Of a DNA stretch of 64,000 bases, positions 1-12,600 are shown piece after piece; the first letter of the stretch is position 1, and each line of letters starts with the position of its first letter. Both the position numbers and the translations under genes were made by a program. This DNA is from Trileptium ribeirensis (lineage: Eukaryota > Nematoda > Enoplea > Enoplida > Thoracostomopsidae). The notes under the pieces are model-generated. The model was not told the DNA's origin, searched no databases, and saw only the letters and a program-made list of their open reading frames with translations. The stretch lies in assembly GCA_030248225.1 (NCBI GenBank), contig JASANE010007077.1:1-64000 (forward strand), given 5' to 3'.

Positions 1-237
1 TGGTGCGAAATGTCGAAAACACTACTACGCCCTGTGTTAAAATGTCGAAAACACTATCCTACCCTTACAACCACCTTGCAATTTTATCTAGCCGTCCTGC
101 AGTCTTTGTTACTAATTTTGCTCATTCGCTTAATGTCTTGGTAGCTTACGTTTTAACTGTTTGGGTGTATACCCTAGGTCACTGCAGATATTAATTCTTC
201 ATCTGCTGTTGTGTGATATACCACTAATCATAGAATT

Positions 238-835
238 TTCAAATGTAAACAGTACTATATACCTTATATGTTAAATACATCTCTATATATACGCATATTT
301 ATGTTATAGTATGTATGCCATAGGCAGCCTTATGCTATTAAACGTTAAACGTATAGCGTCATACTTAATGTATATATATCATTATACATTACATATCTAT
401 ATTGTACATATAATATATACGTGTATATATGTATGTATTTATTTTACGTACTATACGTTATATAGCTATATATAATACATACATTATATATTACGTCTAT
501 ATGTATATGTATTTATTATATACTATACTACATAGCTAGCTAATACATATAATACATACATAGTTATATATACACAATATGTAATACGTACAATATATAA
601 TACACCACATATAATATACGTAAACAACAATATATGTATATACATTATATGTACATTATATATATGTATACATTAGTATATACATTATATATTACGTATA
701 TATGTATGTATTTATTATATACAACATATATAATATACTATATACATATTACATAGCTAGCTAATATGTAGCAACATATACCAATACAATATACGCAGCT
801 ATGATATACATTATATACCACGTAAACAACATGTA
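238..835. repeat. AT-rich (TA/ATGT-type) low-complexity region
   Basis: About 600 bases dominated by tatata, tatgta and acatat words with many short duplications (ctagctaatacatat, ttattatatac), without a strict period. Typical of degenerate microsatellite; no coding frame. Confidence 0.85.
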
Positions 836-1214
836 ACCCGATACCTCTGCTGGGAGGAACTGAATCCACAATCCTCTACACATCCCACTCGGACCCAACT
901 CCTCCCTATATACTACTCTACGTATTATTTATTATTAGTTTGGTTAAGAGTAGAATAAAACAGAGAGCTATAAATACGACCATCCATGATAACGTCACGA
1001 GTCAAATGAAACCATACTCAAAACCAAACTGCAGCCTACAAATGAACATAAGGTGCTTGCATATTAGATGAGACTCACTGAATTAAATATTCTGTTTTTT
1101 GTACATAGAGCTAACATACCTATGATGACTAATCATGGCTCCCCGCTTCGATTTCGTAATCACACAAAATTTGCATGGAAACCTCCACCGGTGGGGGGGG
1201 GGTAAAACCGCCAT

Positions 1215-2165
1215 TTTTCATCTACTATGCTACATAACCAAACAAATGAAAATACAAAACATTTTGGAAATAGAGTTCGTCGACCATAAATCCCTGAAGC
1301 CCTTTGACAAGGTAAATATAAGTCAGTTTGATTCTAGATACCAAGATCATCGTATTCAGTGTGCTCAATAATCGAATATACTGGGCTCCCCAAATTGGGG
1401 GCTGGTATATTCAAGTGTCCCAGGCAAAAAATCGGGTGTCCTCCGGTTCGTGCCTCCTGGCAAAATTTTGAACAATTTATTTTAGTTTTTGCTCCGTAAA
1501 ACACCCCCAAAAATTGACCTAGAGTTTGGTCAAAATTCATTCTGAAATTCCGTTTTGAAACCAAAAATTTCGCAAATTCTTTTCAAAATTTGCTTAAAAA
1601 TAGCTATTACTCTTCATCGAAGGTATTTTAGCAGTGTTTCTGCCTTGATTTTTAACCGTTTTTCTTGGCAAAATGCCACCTGGCAAAATTGGCGCCCCCA
1701 ACTCGGAACCAAGGATCCCTCCCCGGTTCATACACACTTGCAAAATTTTCAGCAAATGGAGAGCCCAGATAGACAGTCTTTGAAAAATAAAACCACACAT
1801 TAACATGCCGAAATTTGAAAAATCAATATTTCTGACTGAGGGTCGACAGACTATATTCCGGCTCACAGCGGTCCAAGAAGTAGTCGCACGAAAAAGTGGT
1901 TTGTCATCAAGGTTGTAGATCTCGATGAGATGATTCTCGGTTTTCCGATGTGTATTGTGACATAAATGGTTGTGAAAGACTGGTATTCCTAAGGCCAGCT
2001 TTGGCAAAGATCCTAAAAACCTGTTTTATGTCATTTTACCGCGAAGATGGGGTTGTAGCTGTTCGCGTTCAACTAAGGGGCACATCGTCATCACTTTTGG
2101 CATCGAATAAAAGATTTGTCGAAGTCCATCCTTCCGAAAATGACTTGTGTGAGAGAAATAAAACA
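1215..2165 (+). repeat. Dispersed repeat H, copy 1 (interrupted by MITE A1)
   Basis: The stretches 1226-1376 and 1769-2160 match, with many substitutions, one continuous copy at 15016-15560. Shared words include accaaacaaatgaa, aaattttcgaag-type ends, ccttccgaaaatga and gatctcgatgag/gatctcgaagag. In copy 1 the match is broken by a family A element at 1381-1768 that copy 2 lacks. No protein coding capacity was recognised. Confidence 0.75.
1381..1768. mobile_element. Family A MITE, copy A1
   Basis: Starts CTGGGCTCCCCAAATTGGGG and ends CAAATGGAGAGCCCAG, giving inverted ends CTGGGCTC/GAGCCCAG. The interior carries the family words CAAAATTTTG, GGCGCCCCC and GCCACCTGGCAAAAT, mostly AT-rich with no transposase. 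Bases flanking are TA on the left and ATA on the right, compatible with a TA target but not proven. At least seven relatives occur in this window. Confidence 0.85.
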
Positions 2166-3569
2166 AATTGTCACAATTTTCGCCCTTAGCGTCCTCAATA
2201 GAAACTCCGTTAGCTTCACTCGGTTCGTTTCAATCATATTACGCAACATATATCTGAATATGGGCATGTTCTTTTGATTACAGTTGGACTACCAATGTAA
2301 AGTCGGAACGGTAGAGATATTCTGTTTAAACTGATTCTTATATTATAATTAAGATATTTATAACAATTTCCCAGATAATATCTAATCTTAATATTCTTAT
2401 AAACCGCAAAAGTTTAATAGTAGCTAACCTTTGCATCTTTTAACAAACTTTTTGTAAGTTTATGAGACTCCAGGTAAATAAAACGATTTAACGTAGACAA
2501 TATAGCTACGTCAGCGACGCAAGTTGCTTCTGAACGTCGGTATTTTACACTAATGTGGAAACAATCTTTTTATTAACATTCATTTTTGTCAAACAAGATG
2601 TTTTAGAATTTGATTGTATTAGGAGTGTATTATAGGAGCCAAATTTAAAAAACCTTTAGTAAATTGTGAAATTATGTATATAAAATTAAAGTTTCATGTT
2701 CATAAGAGGTAGCGATAGGTTTAAGTTGCCTTTTTAAGCGTTATTCATGATTGATGCCTACGAACTTTGTTAACTACCGTTATTTTGCTACTCTTAGCGA
2801 CCTTAAAATGTTGGCTTTCGCTATGGATTATATATTTTTTGCATTTATGAGCTACATGCTTCAAAAATGTAATGCACACATTGATTTTCGGTATTGTTGA
2901 ATAGGTTAAATAATGCAATGATGCGAAACGAAAAACTAAAAATAGCAATAAAACAAAGCGTAGCCCTAAAGTCTGAATTTTCTGGAAATGTGATTTTTCG
3001 TCTAAAGACTATTTTCGTCTGTTTTTCGTCTAAAAGTTTAATTATTCCAACTGCTAGAAACGCTCCCTTTACTTGCAATCCTGATCGGTAATTCCATGAC
3101 TTCTGCTGTCAATTTTGAACCTTCATTTTCCGAAATCGTAAATAATTTAATAATGTACCGTGGCCTAATTTATTTGATAATTAAATACTATAATAACAAT
3201 AATTGGGTTATTAGTCTTTTGCATTAGGTGTCAAATTATATTAACTGGTAAAAAATTATTGCAGTTGCTGAAATGTTTTACATTTATGTTAAATGTCACA
3301 GCGTCGCACTACATTTGAAACTGTTCATGATGGTCTTTGTTTCAAATGGCGCTGCTATTTTACATACTTTTTAATATGTAGCAATTCACGCTACTTTACT
3401 ACAATACACGCTGCGTTTACCGTTGTCTCGAGTATCGCTAAAATTAATAACCTAACACTTCGTTTTCGTTTTTCTCATATTTTCACATGTTTGTAAACCA
3501 GTTCTTTAAACATCCACTAGGTTGTAATAAACTAATATCAGAGTTCTGTCTAGTAACGTGTTATTACAG

Positions 3570-3664
3570 GTCTTTACCGGAACATCCGGCATTTCAATCC
3601 GAAATCGGAATTGCAGCTCTCCGAAGAGTGTTGACAGCATACGCTTTCCGCAACCCAAATATTG
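3570..3664 (+). CDS. TBC1D9-like exon 1 of window (TBC domain, after the Arg finger)
   Basis: The exon follows the acceptor ...ttattacag and ends before GTACGA. Its first base completes a codon split after two bases, expected to be the Arg of the IxxDxxR motif that is the catalytic finger of TBC domains. It encodes [20 protein letters not shown] followed by [11 protein letters not shown], a highly conserved family stretch. The final G is base one of the Gly codon finished by the next exon, so the downstream intron is phase 1. The preceding exon, with the IERDLHR segment, was not found between 1 and 3569. Confidence 0.95.
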
Positions 3665-6600
3665 GTACGATATTAATATTGTGTAACAATAATATTGATA
3701 AGCCTTATAGGTCTAGCAACTTTTAATAATTCAGGACATCGGAAACTTTGACACGTGATTCGAAACCACGAGACTAGGCTTTCAATGCCTTGTGCGCTCA
3801 GGGCTGAACTATCGGCCGATATTTTTGCAATATCAAACATATGTATCAGATCGACGTCACGCTGCTGTATTGCGCACTTCCAAAACGCAATGCCCATACG
3901 ACCCCGGCTATCGTAACCTCGGGGGCGTACCTAAGCGGTTCATTTTCTTTTTACGGGTCCCTAGGGATGTTGACTCCGTCACCTGCTCACAGGCCAAAGA
4001 AACCATACCACTATTCCCTATCATCGATCCACATGAAAATGTTGATTTCTTATTTGTTCTGCACTTTCCTGAACGATTAATTTATTTAGCCGGTGGCCCC
4101 CACTAGGGTCCGACAAATCCCTAGACGTTTAACGTAGGATCGGGTGTTTGGGTTCGACATTCAGCGAAAGTTTGTTAGGGTAAATTTTCCTATTTCGAAC
4201 GAGTCGTACACTCACACAATAGGAATACGCGAGTCACGCTAAGGCTTGCAATTTGTGCCCATCAAGTCTGAGCGCGGGTCGTCGATAGGGGCGACGATTT
4301 CGAACCCTTCAAACACAAAACGACAAATAAAATCCTAGCTAATATGTACACACCATAATAACTATGAAACACGAGGAAAATAATATCTTGCCTTACGGGA
4401 CAAATTTTGCCTAAATTGGTACATTCTAATAAGGTGCTGGATTGAGTCTGATCCAGGGAAAACTGTAAACTTGCTCATTTTTGAGTCTGAATCGGGGTTC
4501 GCTCAGAATCTTCGTTCACGCTCGGTTCGGCGGAACGATCTATTACACTCACGAGGAAAAAGACAACATAACCCTAAGTGACGCAAGATAATAAGAATTC
4601 AAACGCGGAAAATAATATCTAACGGTGCGGACATTCGAAGTCCTAAAACAAATTCGCTGAGCGTTTACCAGGTGTACTACGGTAACATAACATTTATGCT
4701 TTTCGGTATATCTACTTTGTATTGCTCCAAGTACATATTTATAAAAACGGAGCGTCTAAAGAACAAATTTTAGCGCGGTGTACAATCATCTGTATGTGTT
4801 CAATTCCAGGGTTCCTATTTGATGTGTTTTTATACACTACGGAAGGTTTGGGAAGCGTTGTCTCGAACCATTTAAGTTCGTGGTATTAACAGGGTTGTGA
4901 AACTATGTTATCGACGCTAGGATAATTCAGCTTAGGGTAATATTCGAGCGGGCTTAAGGATCACTTTGGATCTAACTGTTCACAAAGGTACTATATATAA
5001 CTATCTCGCATTCCGACTTCGTAAAGGAAGGATTTTCGCACGGTCGCTATATCTATTACTATAGGTGGGTTGTACAAAACTTGGATGATCTGTTAACTCA
5101 TCGTGTGAGTGATTTCCTAGACTTACGATTCAAGTACTGAATTCGAAAAAGAGGAATACCACGGCCAAACTCGCGAGTGGACCACTGCCGAAGCAATGAG
5201 CCGCTCTGGTGCTGTTCCCAATTTCTACGAGCTTTGCCAGGTTGAAAAGCTTAAGCTACTTAGCTGGTTTCTTAGTGGTTTATATGCCTGAACTTGATTG
5301 CTTAACGCACAAATAATTTTACTGTTAATTAGAATCGCTAACGTCATCATTACGAAACGATGATACTAGTGTGATTCAGGGAATCCTTCTAGGCTGACGA
5401 ACTATTCGCAAGGGTCGTCCTAATGTGATTACATTCGAAGCAGGTTCTCCATCAGGTTACTCTATAATTGTACGATTATAAAATGCGATGGTGTAAATAT
5501 CCCTTAAGTTCGTGGTCTAGGAGCAGGGGATCAAATTCCATTTAGCTGGTTGGAGATAAATCCAGGACTAAGCCTATAAGTGGCGATGGCTTGTGGGCCA
5601 TCGACACGAGCTTAAAGTGAGGAACTCTTAACGTCGGATCTAGTGGTCATTACAACTGTAATAAGTTGTCCTAACAAATTTGACTCAGTTTAGGCTCCTA
5701 AATTGCTCGGTTACTCGGTGTTGACCGAATTCATAGCCCAATCCATCGAAATGGTAGGGAATTTTACAATTTCTAATTTCTTATGATTCTACAAGCCTTT
5801 CTGTGTGAAAGTTTGCCTAGAAGTTGGATTCGACCTAAGCTTTCGATTTAATGTGGCCGCGTCAACGGTCTTTCCAAAAATGGTCCGTCGGATCGGGACC
5901 CGATATACCCGATATCGCTAAAATATTATAGATATCGAGATATTATAGATAGCTTCGAGATATCGCTAAAATTTACACAAAAATTGTTGCCACTTCTTTC
6001 AAATTTACCAACTTTGGTAAATTTGAGATTTCTATCGCAGCGACAGCGTATCGGAGCTTCGAGACTCCGTAGCTCTCGTGCTGCGTTGATGTCAATTACA
6101 CACAGAGAGAGAGAGAGAGAAATGTAACTGCTCTAATAAACCCGAAATATACTGAAAATACTGTGGTAAAGCTAAACCTAAACTTGACTATGAAAGAGAT
6201 TACACGGAACGGAATTTATGAAATTTGTGTGGACAATTTGAGCCGCTATTGCGCTACTCGGGTTTAAATTTATTATAATTTCTGAACAAGCTAAATGAGC
6301 TTTGCGGGCGTAATAGCGCAAATACAAGGCCTAACGGGCCTTGTAAAATAAAAATTATCAAAATTCCTGAAGGAAATTTTGATTTACTAACGTATGAAGG
6401 GTGGGGGCAGGCCCCTACCGGGTCACCGGGCAAACGAACCTGTACGGGTTCGTCCGACCATAAGATCTTATTCTAAAGACCAAATATGATGCTACAACCT
6501 AGCGAAATTCCTGGAAGAAATTTTAAAATATTCCAAATTTACGCTTCGGGCGGGGGCAAGCCTCTTTAAGGTCGTCGGGTTTAGGATCTAATGGTTTAGG

Positions 6601-9600
6601 AATTTAGGCAAGATATTAATAAATTTTAAAGCTGCGTTCGGCAGTACACCTTCCTACGGAGAAACTGGTAAAGTATCAACACAATTCCTGGAGGAATTAT
6701 AAAGTTATGTCAAATTGTCGCGCAGCTGTCTCACTCTCAAGGCGATAAATTAACGAACTCGATTAAAGGTCCATTAAATCTAGGGCTCAGTTCAAAAGAG
6801 CATGTCACTACCAACATCCTAATAAAATTTCGGCAAATTCCTGGGAGGAATTTTGCGCCGGGTAACTTTACCTGTCTCGGGTCACTAACAGGAAGTGTCT
6901 CGAGTACTGCTTCATAACCACATGGGTTCAACGTGAGTAAGAGCATAAACCAAATTATCTAGTAGTACTCCATTTAGAAAAGTTGGCCAAGGATGGTACG
7001 TTCCGTCATAAATATGTATATTGAAATTAAATTTATTTAACCTCGGTCGGCTCGGTTTCCAAATTACTTCTCCTAACTCGACTCAGGAATCATGTAAAAT
7101 TTTCTAGACGCGGGTGTGGCATTTGTTTGTGCCTTAACTCAATGACCGAGGGAGGTTCAAAATGACTTCCGCTAGATAAGTAGAACGTGGAATGTCTGAT
7201 CATGACTATGGATTTGTGGGACAAACTAGGACGGGCCAGACTAACATGTAAAAGAAAGGGCGGACAGAGAGTCGCTAAATGTTTAACGCTAGAACTTATC
7301 GACTCATCTTTCGGTCCTATTATAAGTCAACTAATCTCTAAGGCTATCCTATCTAAAATCAGTAACGCTCGACTGTTCGACAGGGCTCTCTGTCCACACT
7401 TACATACTCGGATCCGTTCGTTCAATCGTCAAAACTCGTCCATCCATTCGCAAAACCAAAAGCAAAAATCCAAGTGCAAAGTAAAAACAATAAGTGAGAA
7501 ACGATAAGTAATACTAAAGAGCATCAGAGTCGGTATGTAAAACCGACCAAACTCTGCGCTGCTAAAGTCAGGCTAAACTTGCTATTTCTGTCGGCACAGC
7601 TCAGATCGACTGCTTCTCAGTCTTTAGCCAATAAGAAGCATACTAACAGACACTGGAGTCTCGAAATTTAGAACTAAAACCTCAATGACACTTCAGTATC
7701 GGCGGTTCTACTCCAAAGAAAATGCCGAAGTCAATTGAAGATTTATAGGGTCGTTAACGCATAATAGCCAGCTCGGGTACGCCAACTTTTGTCCAATATC
7801 CAAACTAAAAGTACTTCGTCAGCACTTTCGCGACGAATTGCCTCACTTTCGAGGCTGACATTAAGCCGTGGCCACCAACTCTTCTTAACAGTAAGTTTTG
7901 ATACCAAATTAATATAATCTTTATATGAAAATTTAATAAATTATATTAAACATGATGTACAGTTCATGTTGATCCAATCGATATACCAATACGCTTTATT
8001 CCAGAGTTGCTGGAGTTTCCAAAACTTACATGTGATGTAGAACATTATATTTTATATAAAATTTATTAGTTTATAATTCAAAATTTTTAATTTTCAAATA
8101 AATTTCATATAAATTGATTGATATAATTGATAAGAAGCAGAAGCTTGTTGAAGCTTTAATATTAACTTTTAAATGCTTCATATAAAGTAACTATCAATAA
8201 CTATCATCATCACATAAAGTTTGCTATCAAAATTGAAATGTCGCCTTGTTTTCTTAAGAAAAGTGCCAGCTTAATCGAGCCACGACACTACGATGAAGTA
8301 CCAGCACATCGACCTGTGGAATACTTAAAACCACTTTTATAGAAATCTGATATTAATTTAACTGTTTACGTAGCGTAAATATAAATTTTATATTGAAAAT
8401 GTGTGTTGCATACATCTTTTGGACCAGCGTCCAAAGAAATAAGACACTACTAAAGAAACAAAAACGGCGTAAAGGGCGTAGAAAAAGCTTCCAGTTCCCT
8501 CAAATGGCTTCAGAGTGGTAAAGGGGCCTCGAGTTTATCCTCGGCTCTTCCAGCCGAGCATTTTGATATGTAACAGGTCCATCTGCAGACAAAAAGGCGA
8601 AAGAGCCCATCGTGAACTTTAATAAATAATAAAAGTGTTAGACGACCTAGTGAGTTCGGGGTAGCTTTTCTGTGGGGTGAGAGATATATTTTGTGTCGGA
8701 TTTGACGAGGGGAGTCCAATGATAGGTTACATGCCCATCGGGAAAATTCCTGTAAATTTCATGGGGTATGATATCCAAGTGTTGCTCATTCGTCGAGCTA
8801 ACTAACTAAACGTAAATGCTATTTTCATTCGGTTTTCAGGGGTATATATAGTTATTCCTTAATAAGTCCGCGGGTCCTGATCGGATTTCCATGGGGCCGG
8901 TCTCATTGTAAAGACCAAAGAATTCTGTATCAAAAATGTTCAGCTCTCATTTTACGATTTCTCAACGGTTTCGGAGTTACGGGCCGGAGCGGCAAACCCT
9001 CAATTCCGAGTATTCGGAATTGCCATTTTGTTTTCATTTTATCAGCTAACTTAGCCAGCGAAAATGAACGCTGGTAGCTGATATTTTATTTATCTCTACA
9101 ATTTATCAGTGTACGTCTTAACTTTCAACACTGGTAATTTTGCTAACGGTAATTTTGACTTATAAATCTCACGAAATTTGCTACTTTAATGTTCGCTATA
9201 GAGCGAACAGCCATTTCTTTTTTGTGGTCCTCGCTTCTGAGGACGGTCGTGACGGATTCTCGTCACGGCGAATCTTTTACAAAAATGGGGCTAAATTTCC
9301 TGTTAGTCCTATCACGCGAGGTAAGGTCATTCTCTAACAAATTTAAGAGCCAATTACAACGATAATCATAGAAATGACATCAATTGTACAAAGTATTGAC
9401 ATACAGTTATGTGTCTTTATGGCTTCAACGATTAACGAGGGTACAACAAAATAAATGCGATCATGGCAATGATATTAAATAGTGCAAGTTGAATGTAAGG
9501 GATCATTAAAACCGCGACATCAATTATACGCGTGAACAATGGTATGAATCAAATACATAAGTGTTTAGAACCGATACAACCAAGGTATCAATTAGATATA

Positions 9601-12600
9601 TCATAGGAACAACGGTATAAACTGGGCTCTCCATTCGCTGAAAATTTTGCCAGGTGGCATGAGCTTGGGGGACCCCCTGGTTCCGAACCGGGGGCGCTCG
9701 ATTTTTCCAGGGCATTTTTCCAACAGAAAACGGTTAAACATCATGTCAGAAACACTGCCAAAATGGTTTTGATGGAGAGAAAAAGCGATTTTGATGCAAA
9801 TTTTGATGAAATTTGCGAAATTTTCGGTTTAGAACGGAAACAAATGGAGGGTTTTTCACCCCATTTTAGTACCCTTACGGAAAGCAAGGTTATTTTTATC
9901 TTAACTTTGGAATTTTTTCTCTGGTTTATTTATTTCATGGTAAAATGATAAATGCCGAAGCCTCTTTTTTGTTTTTCGATTAAGGCTCCGGTTCTGGAGT
10001 TATGGGGTTTGAGGTATGGCACCCTCGTGGTTCTTGGACCCAAAATTAGAAAATTTGTTCTGACATCCTGGGGGGCTGAAAAGTTTGTCTTGGGTTTTCG
10101 GGCATGGGAAACTCATTGCCGGTTTTGGTTTTTTCTGCGACCTATGGTTCCATGGGTACGGAGGTATGGTGCGCCCATGGTTCGGTGTCAGAGGTCAAAA
10201 TGGGGGTTTTTACGCCATTTTAGTTCCGTTTACGGAATCAAGGTTATTTTTATCTAAACTATTGAATTTTTTTCTATGTTATGTTTTATTTCATAGTAAA
10301 ACGATAAATGCTGGTGCCCTTTTTTACGATTAAAGATCCGGCTCGGGAGTTATGGGGTTTGACGTATGGCACCCTCGTGGTTCCTCGACCCAAAATTCGA
10401 AAATTTGCTCTGACGTTCTGGGCGGCTGAAAAGTTTTTACTGGGTTTTCGGGCATGGCAAACTCATTGCTGATGTTGATTTGCTTTGCGACCAATGGTTC
10501 TATAGATGCTAGTGTATGGCTTCGCTATGGTTCGTCGACCCAAAATTCCTAATTTTGCTGTTACGTCATGTTACGTTGCGGATAGCTTGCACTTGGGGAT
10601 TTTGGGGCATGGGAAACTTATTGCCGGTGTTAGTTTTGTTCTAACTTGTGCGGTATTGTGCGATATCCACATATAGCATATCGACGTATGCTATCGAGAG
10701 CTCATTGGCTGTGTACGCAAAAGGCGTAGGTGTATCTATGCTTCACTACGCTCTGCAATCTCGATAGAGTTACTAGTTTGTACGGGGAAATCAGGGCGTG
10801 ATTTGGTTGGTACAACAAGATCATTGACTCCGGGTCTGTTCCAGATATATATCTATACCGGTAGGGGGAAAATGGCTTCACTTTCCTTCAGAGCCATTTT
10901 CTTTGGGGAATCCAATTCGTATTCAACTTGAGACCAAAATTCGTAATAGTGTTGTCCATTGTACTGTGGCCACGATTAATCTATCTCGTAACGATCCAGC
11001 ATGGATGTTTTACACATAGATATACAGCAGTCAGCTTGATCTATTTTTTGCCAAAGTTTAATTAATCTGTGACCTTTATTTTTAAGAAAACATTGTTAAG
11101 AAGAGTATGATTAATATTAGCTGATGATGGCTCTGATGAAATAGCACCCCTTTTCAGAACATATCTACGATATGACATGCTGTGCAGATATATAGAACTT
11201 AATATCCTTAAAATAGAACAGCTTAGTGTGGGGGTTCGCTTACTCAGAACAGCCCCCTCCGACTAAGTAAAAGGCTTAGTCTAAGTTGCGTATAAGCACC
11301 ACTTCTTAAAGACTCAGGATTGCTTAGTATATCGATATTAGGTACTATACTAGAACATGTCTTACTGTAGACATGTTAAGTAAAGGAGTGCCATATAATA
11401 TAAAAACAGATCCAGTATAATAAGTATTAACTATTATGATACCTTTAGTAGTGGGTTTATTGAAAATATAACATAATATAATATAGCACAACCTACTGTT
11501 TGGCCTTGGCGCGACAGCATGGCAACATCTATAATACTGTTGTAGCTTTACACTGAAATGTCGCAATGTATGTATATACAAGTACAGTTCTCATGCATTG
11601 ATGTATGTAGTGCATGCAGAACACGATGTAATTTACAAAATTTGCAAATGCAGCTTTGCTGAACAAGACTGGGCGTACATGCCTATTGTGGTGTTAAAGT
11701 TGAGATAATAATACGGTACTCTGTTGTTACTTTGACAACAGCATATGCATATGTGTGTATAATATTTTGTACAGTAACAGACAAAAGTAAGTGCAGACGC
11801 AAGCTTGTGTGGACGCGAACGATGCAACATCGTTTAGACGCTAAAGTACGCAATTTCGTCTGCGTCCGTGTTTTGCTCATGACTGTATATCAGGGTTCTT
11901 TCTACTTCGTGGGAGCATCAACACACTAAAGACACCCCGCCGGTGAAGTTTTGCCAAATTGTCGCCTTCCACTCAGCAATTATGTCTTTCCACGCATTAT
12001 GTAATTTTATACCTGCTGCTATATAAACCAATTTCTTAATTTGTTCATTTATTATCTTATCGCTGGTACTAAAATGATTTAAGCATTACATTTTTTACGA
12101 ATGGTTTATCTCGCACAAGGTCAGAGTACTGCATAATTTTTTAAAACTTACATGAGAATAGGAAAATCTTTAGCTCACCATTTCTGAATTTTACACTCCG
12201 AAACCCCCGTCATCAGATGATGCCAGGTGGGGCTTCTAGATGCCTAGCCCCTTTCCATCCAAGCCGGATAGGCCTAACGAGTATGTTTAATGCAATTATG
12301 TGTCTTGTTCACATAGTCAACTTGTGGAATTTAATGCGTAATGCCAATGTGAGAATAGTCTTGCATACCATGCTGAAAAGATCGAAAACCATGTTTTTGA
12401 ACTAATTGATACACTCAATCGCTTTGCTATGTTTGACAAAATTTATAACTACACGGCTTTCGGTTAAATATTTATAGAGTTTAGTAAATCAAATTTTAGT
12501 TATTAGAGTCAAATTATTTGCGAACAGCATGGCAATTCTACATGCCGAGCCCCCATTCCTCCAACGTGGATGGCCCTAACGAGAGTCTAGTGCAACATGT

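Larger units (their letters stand above)
1..3569. other. Intron or upstream non-coding DNA of the TBC1D9-like gene
   Basis: The segment ends at the acceptor of the first visible exon, so it is probably intron with phase 2. It holds an AT-rich microsatellite-like stretch, one copy of a dispersed repeat with a MITE inserted, and about 1.4 kb (2160-3560) where nothing was recognised. No upstream exon encoding the IERDLHR motif was seen. Confidence 0.7.
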
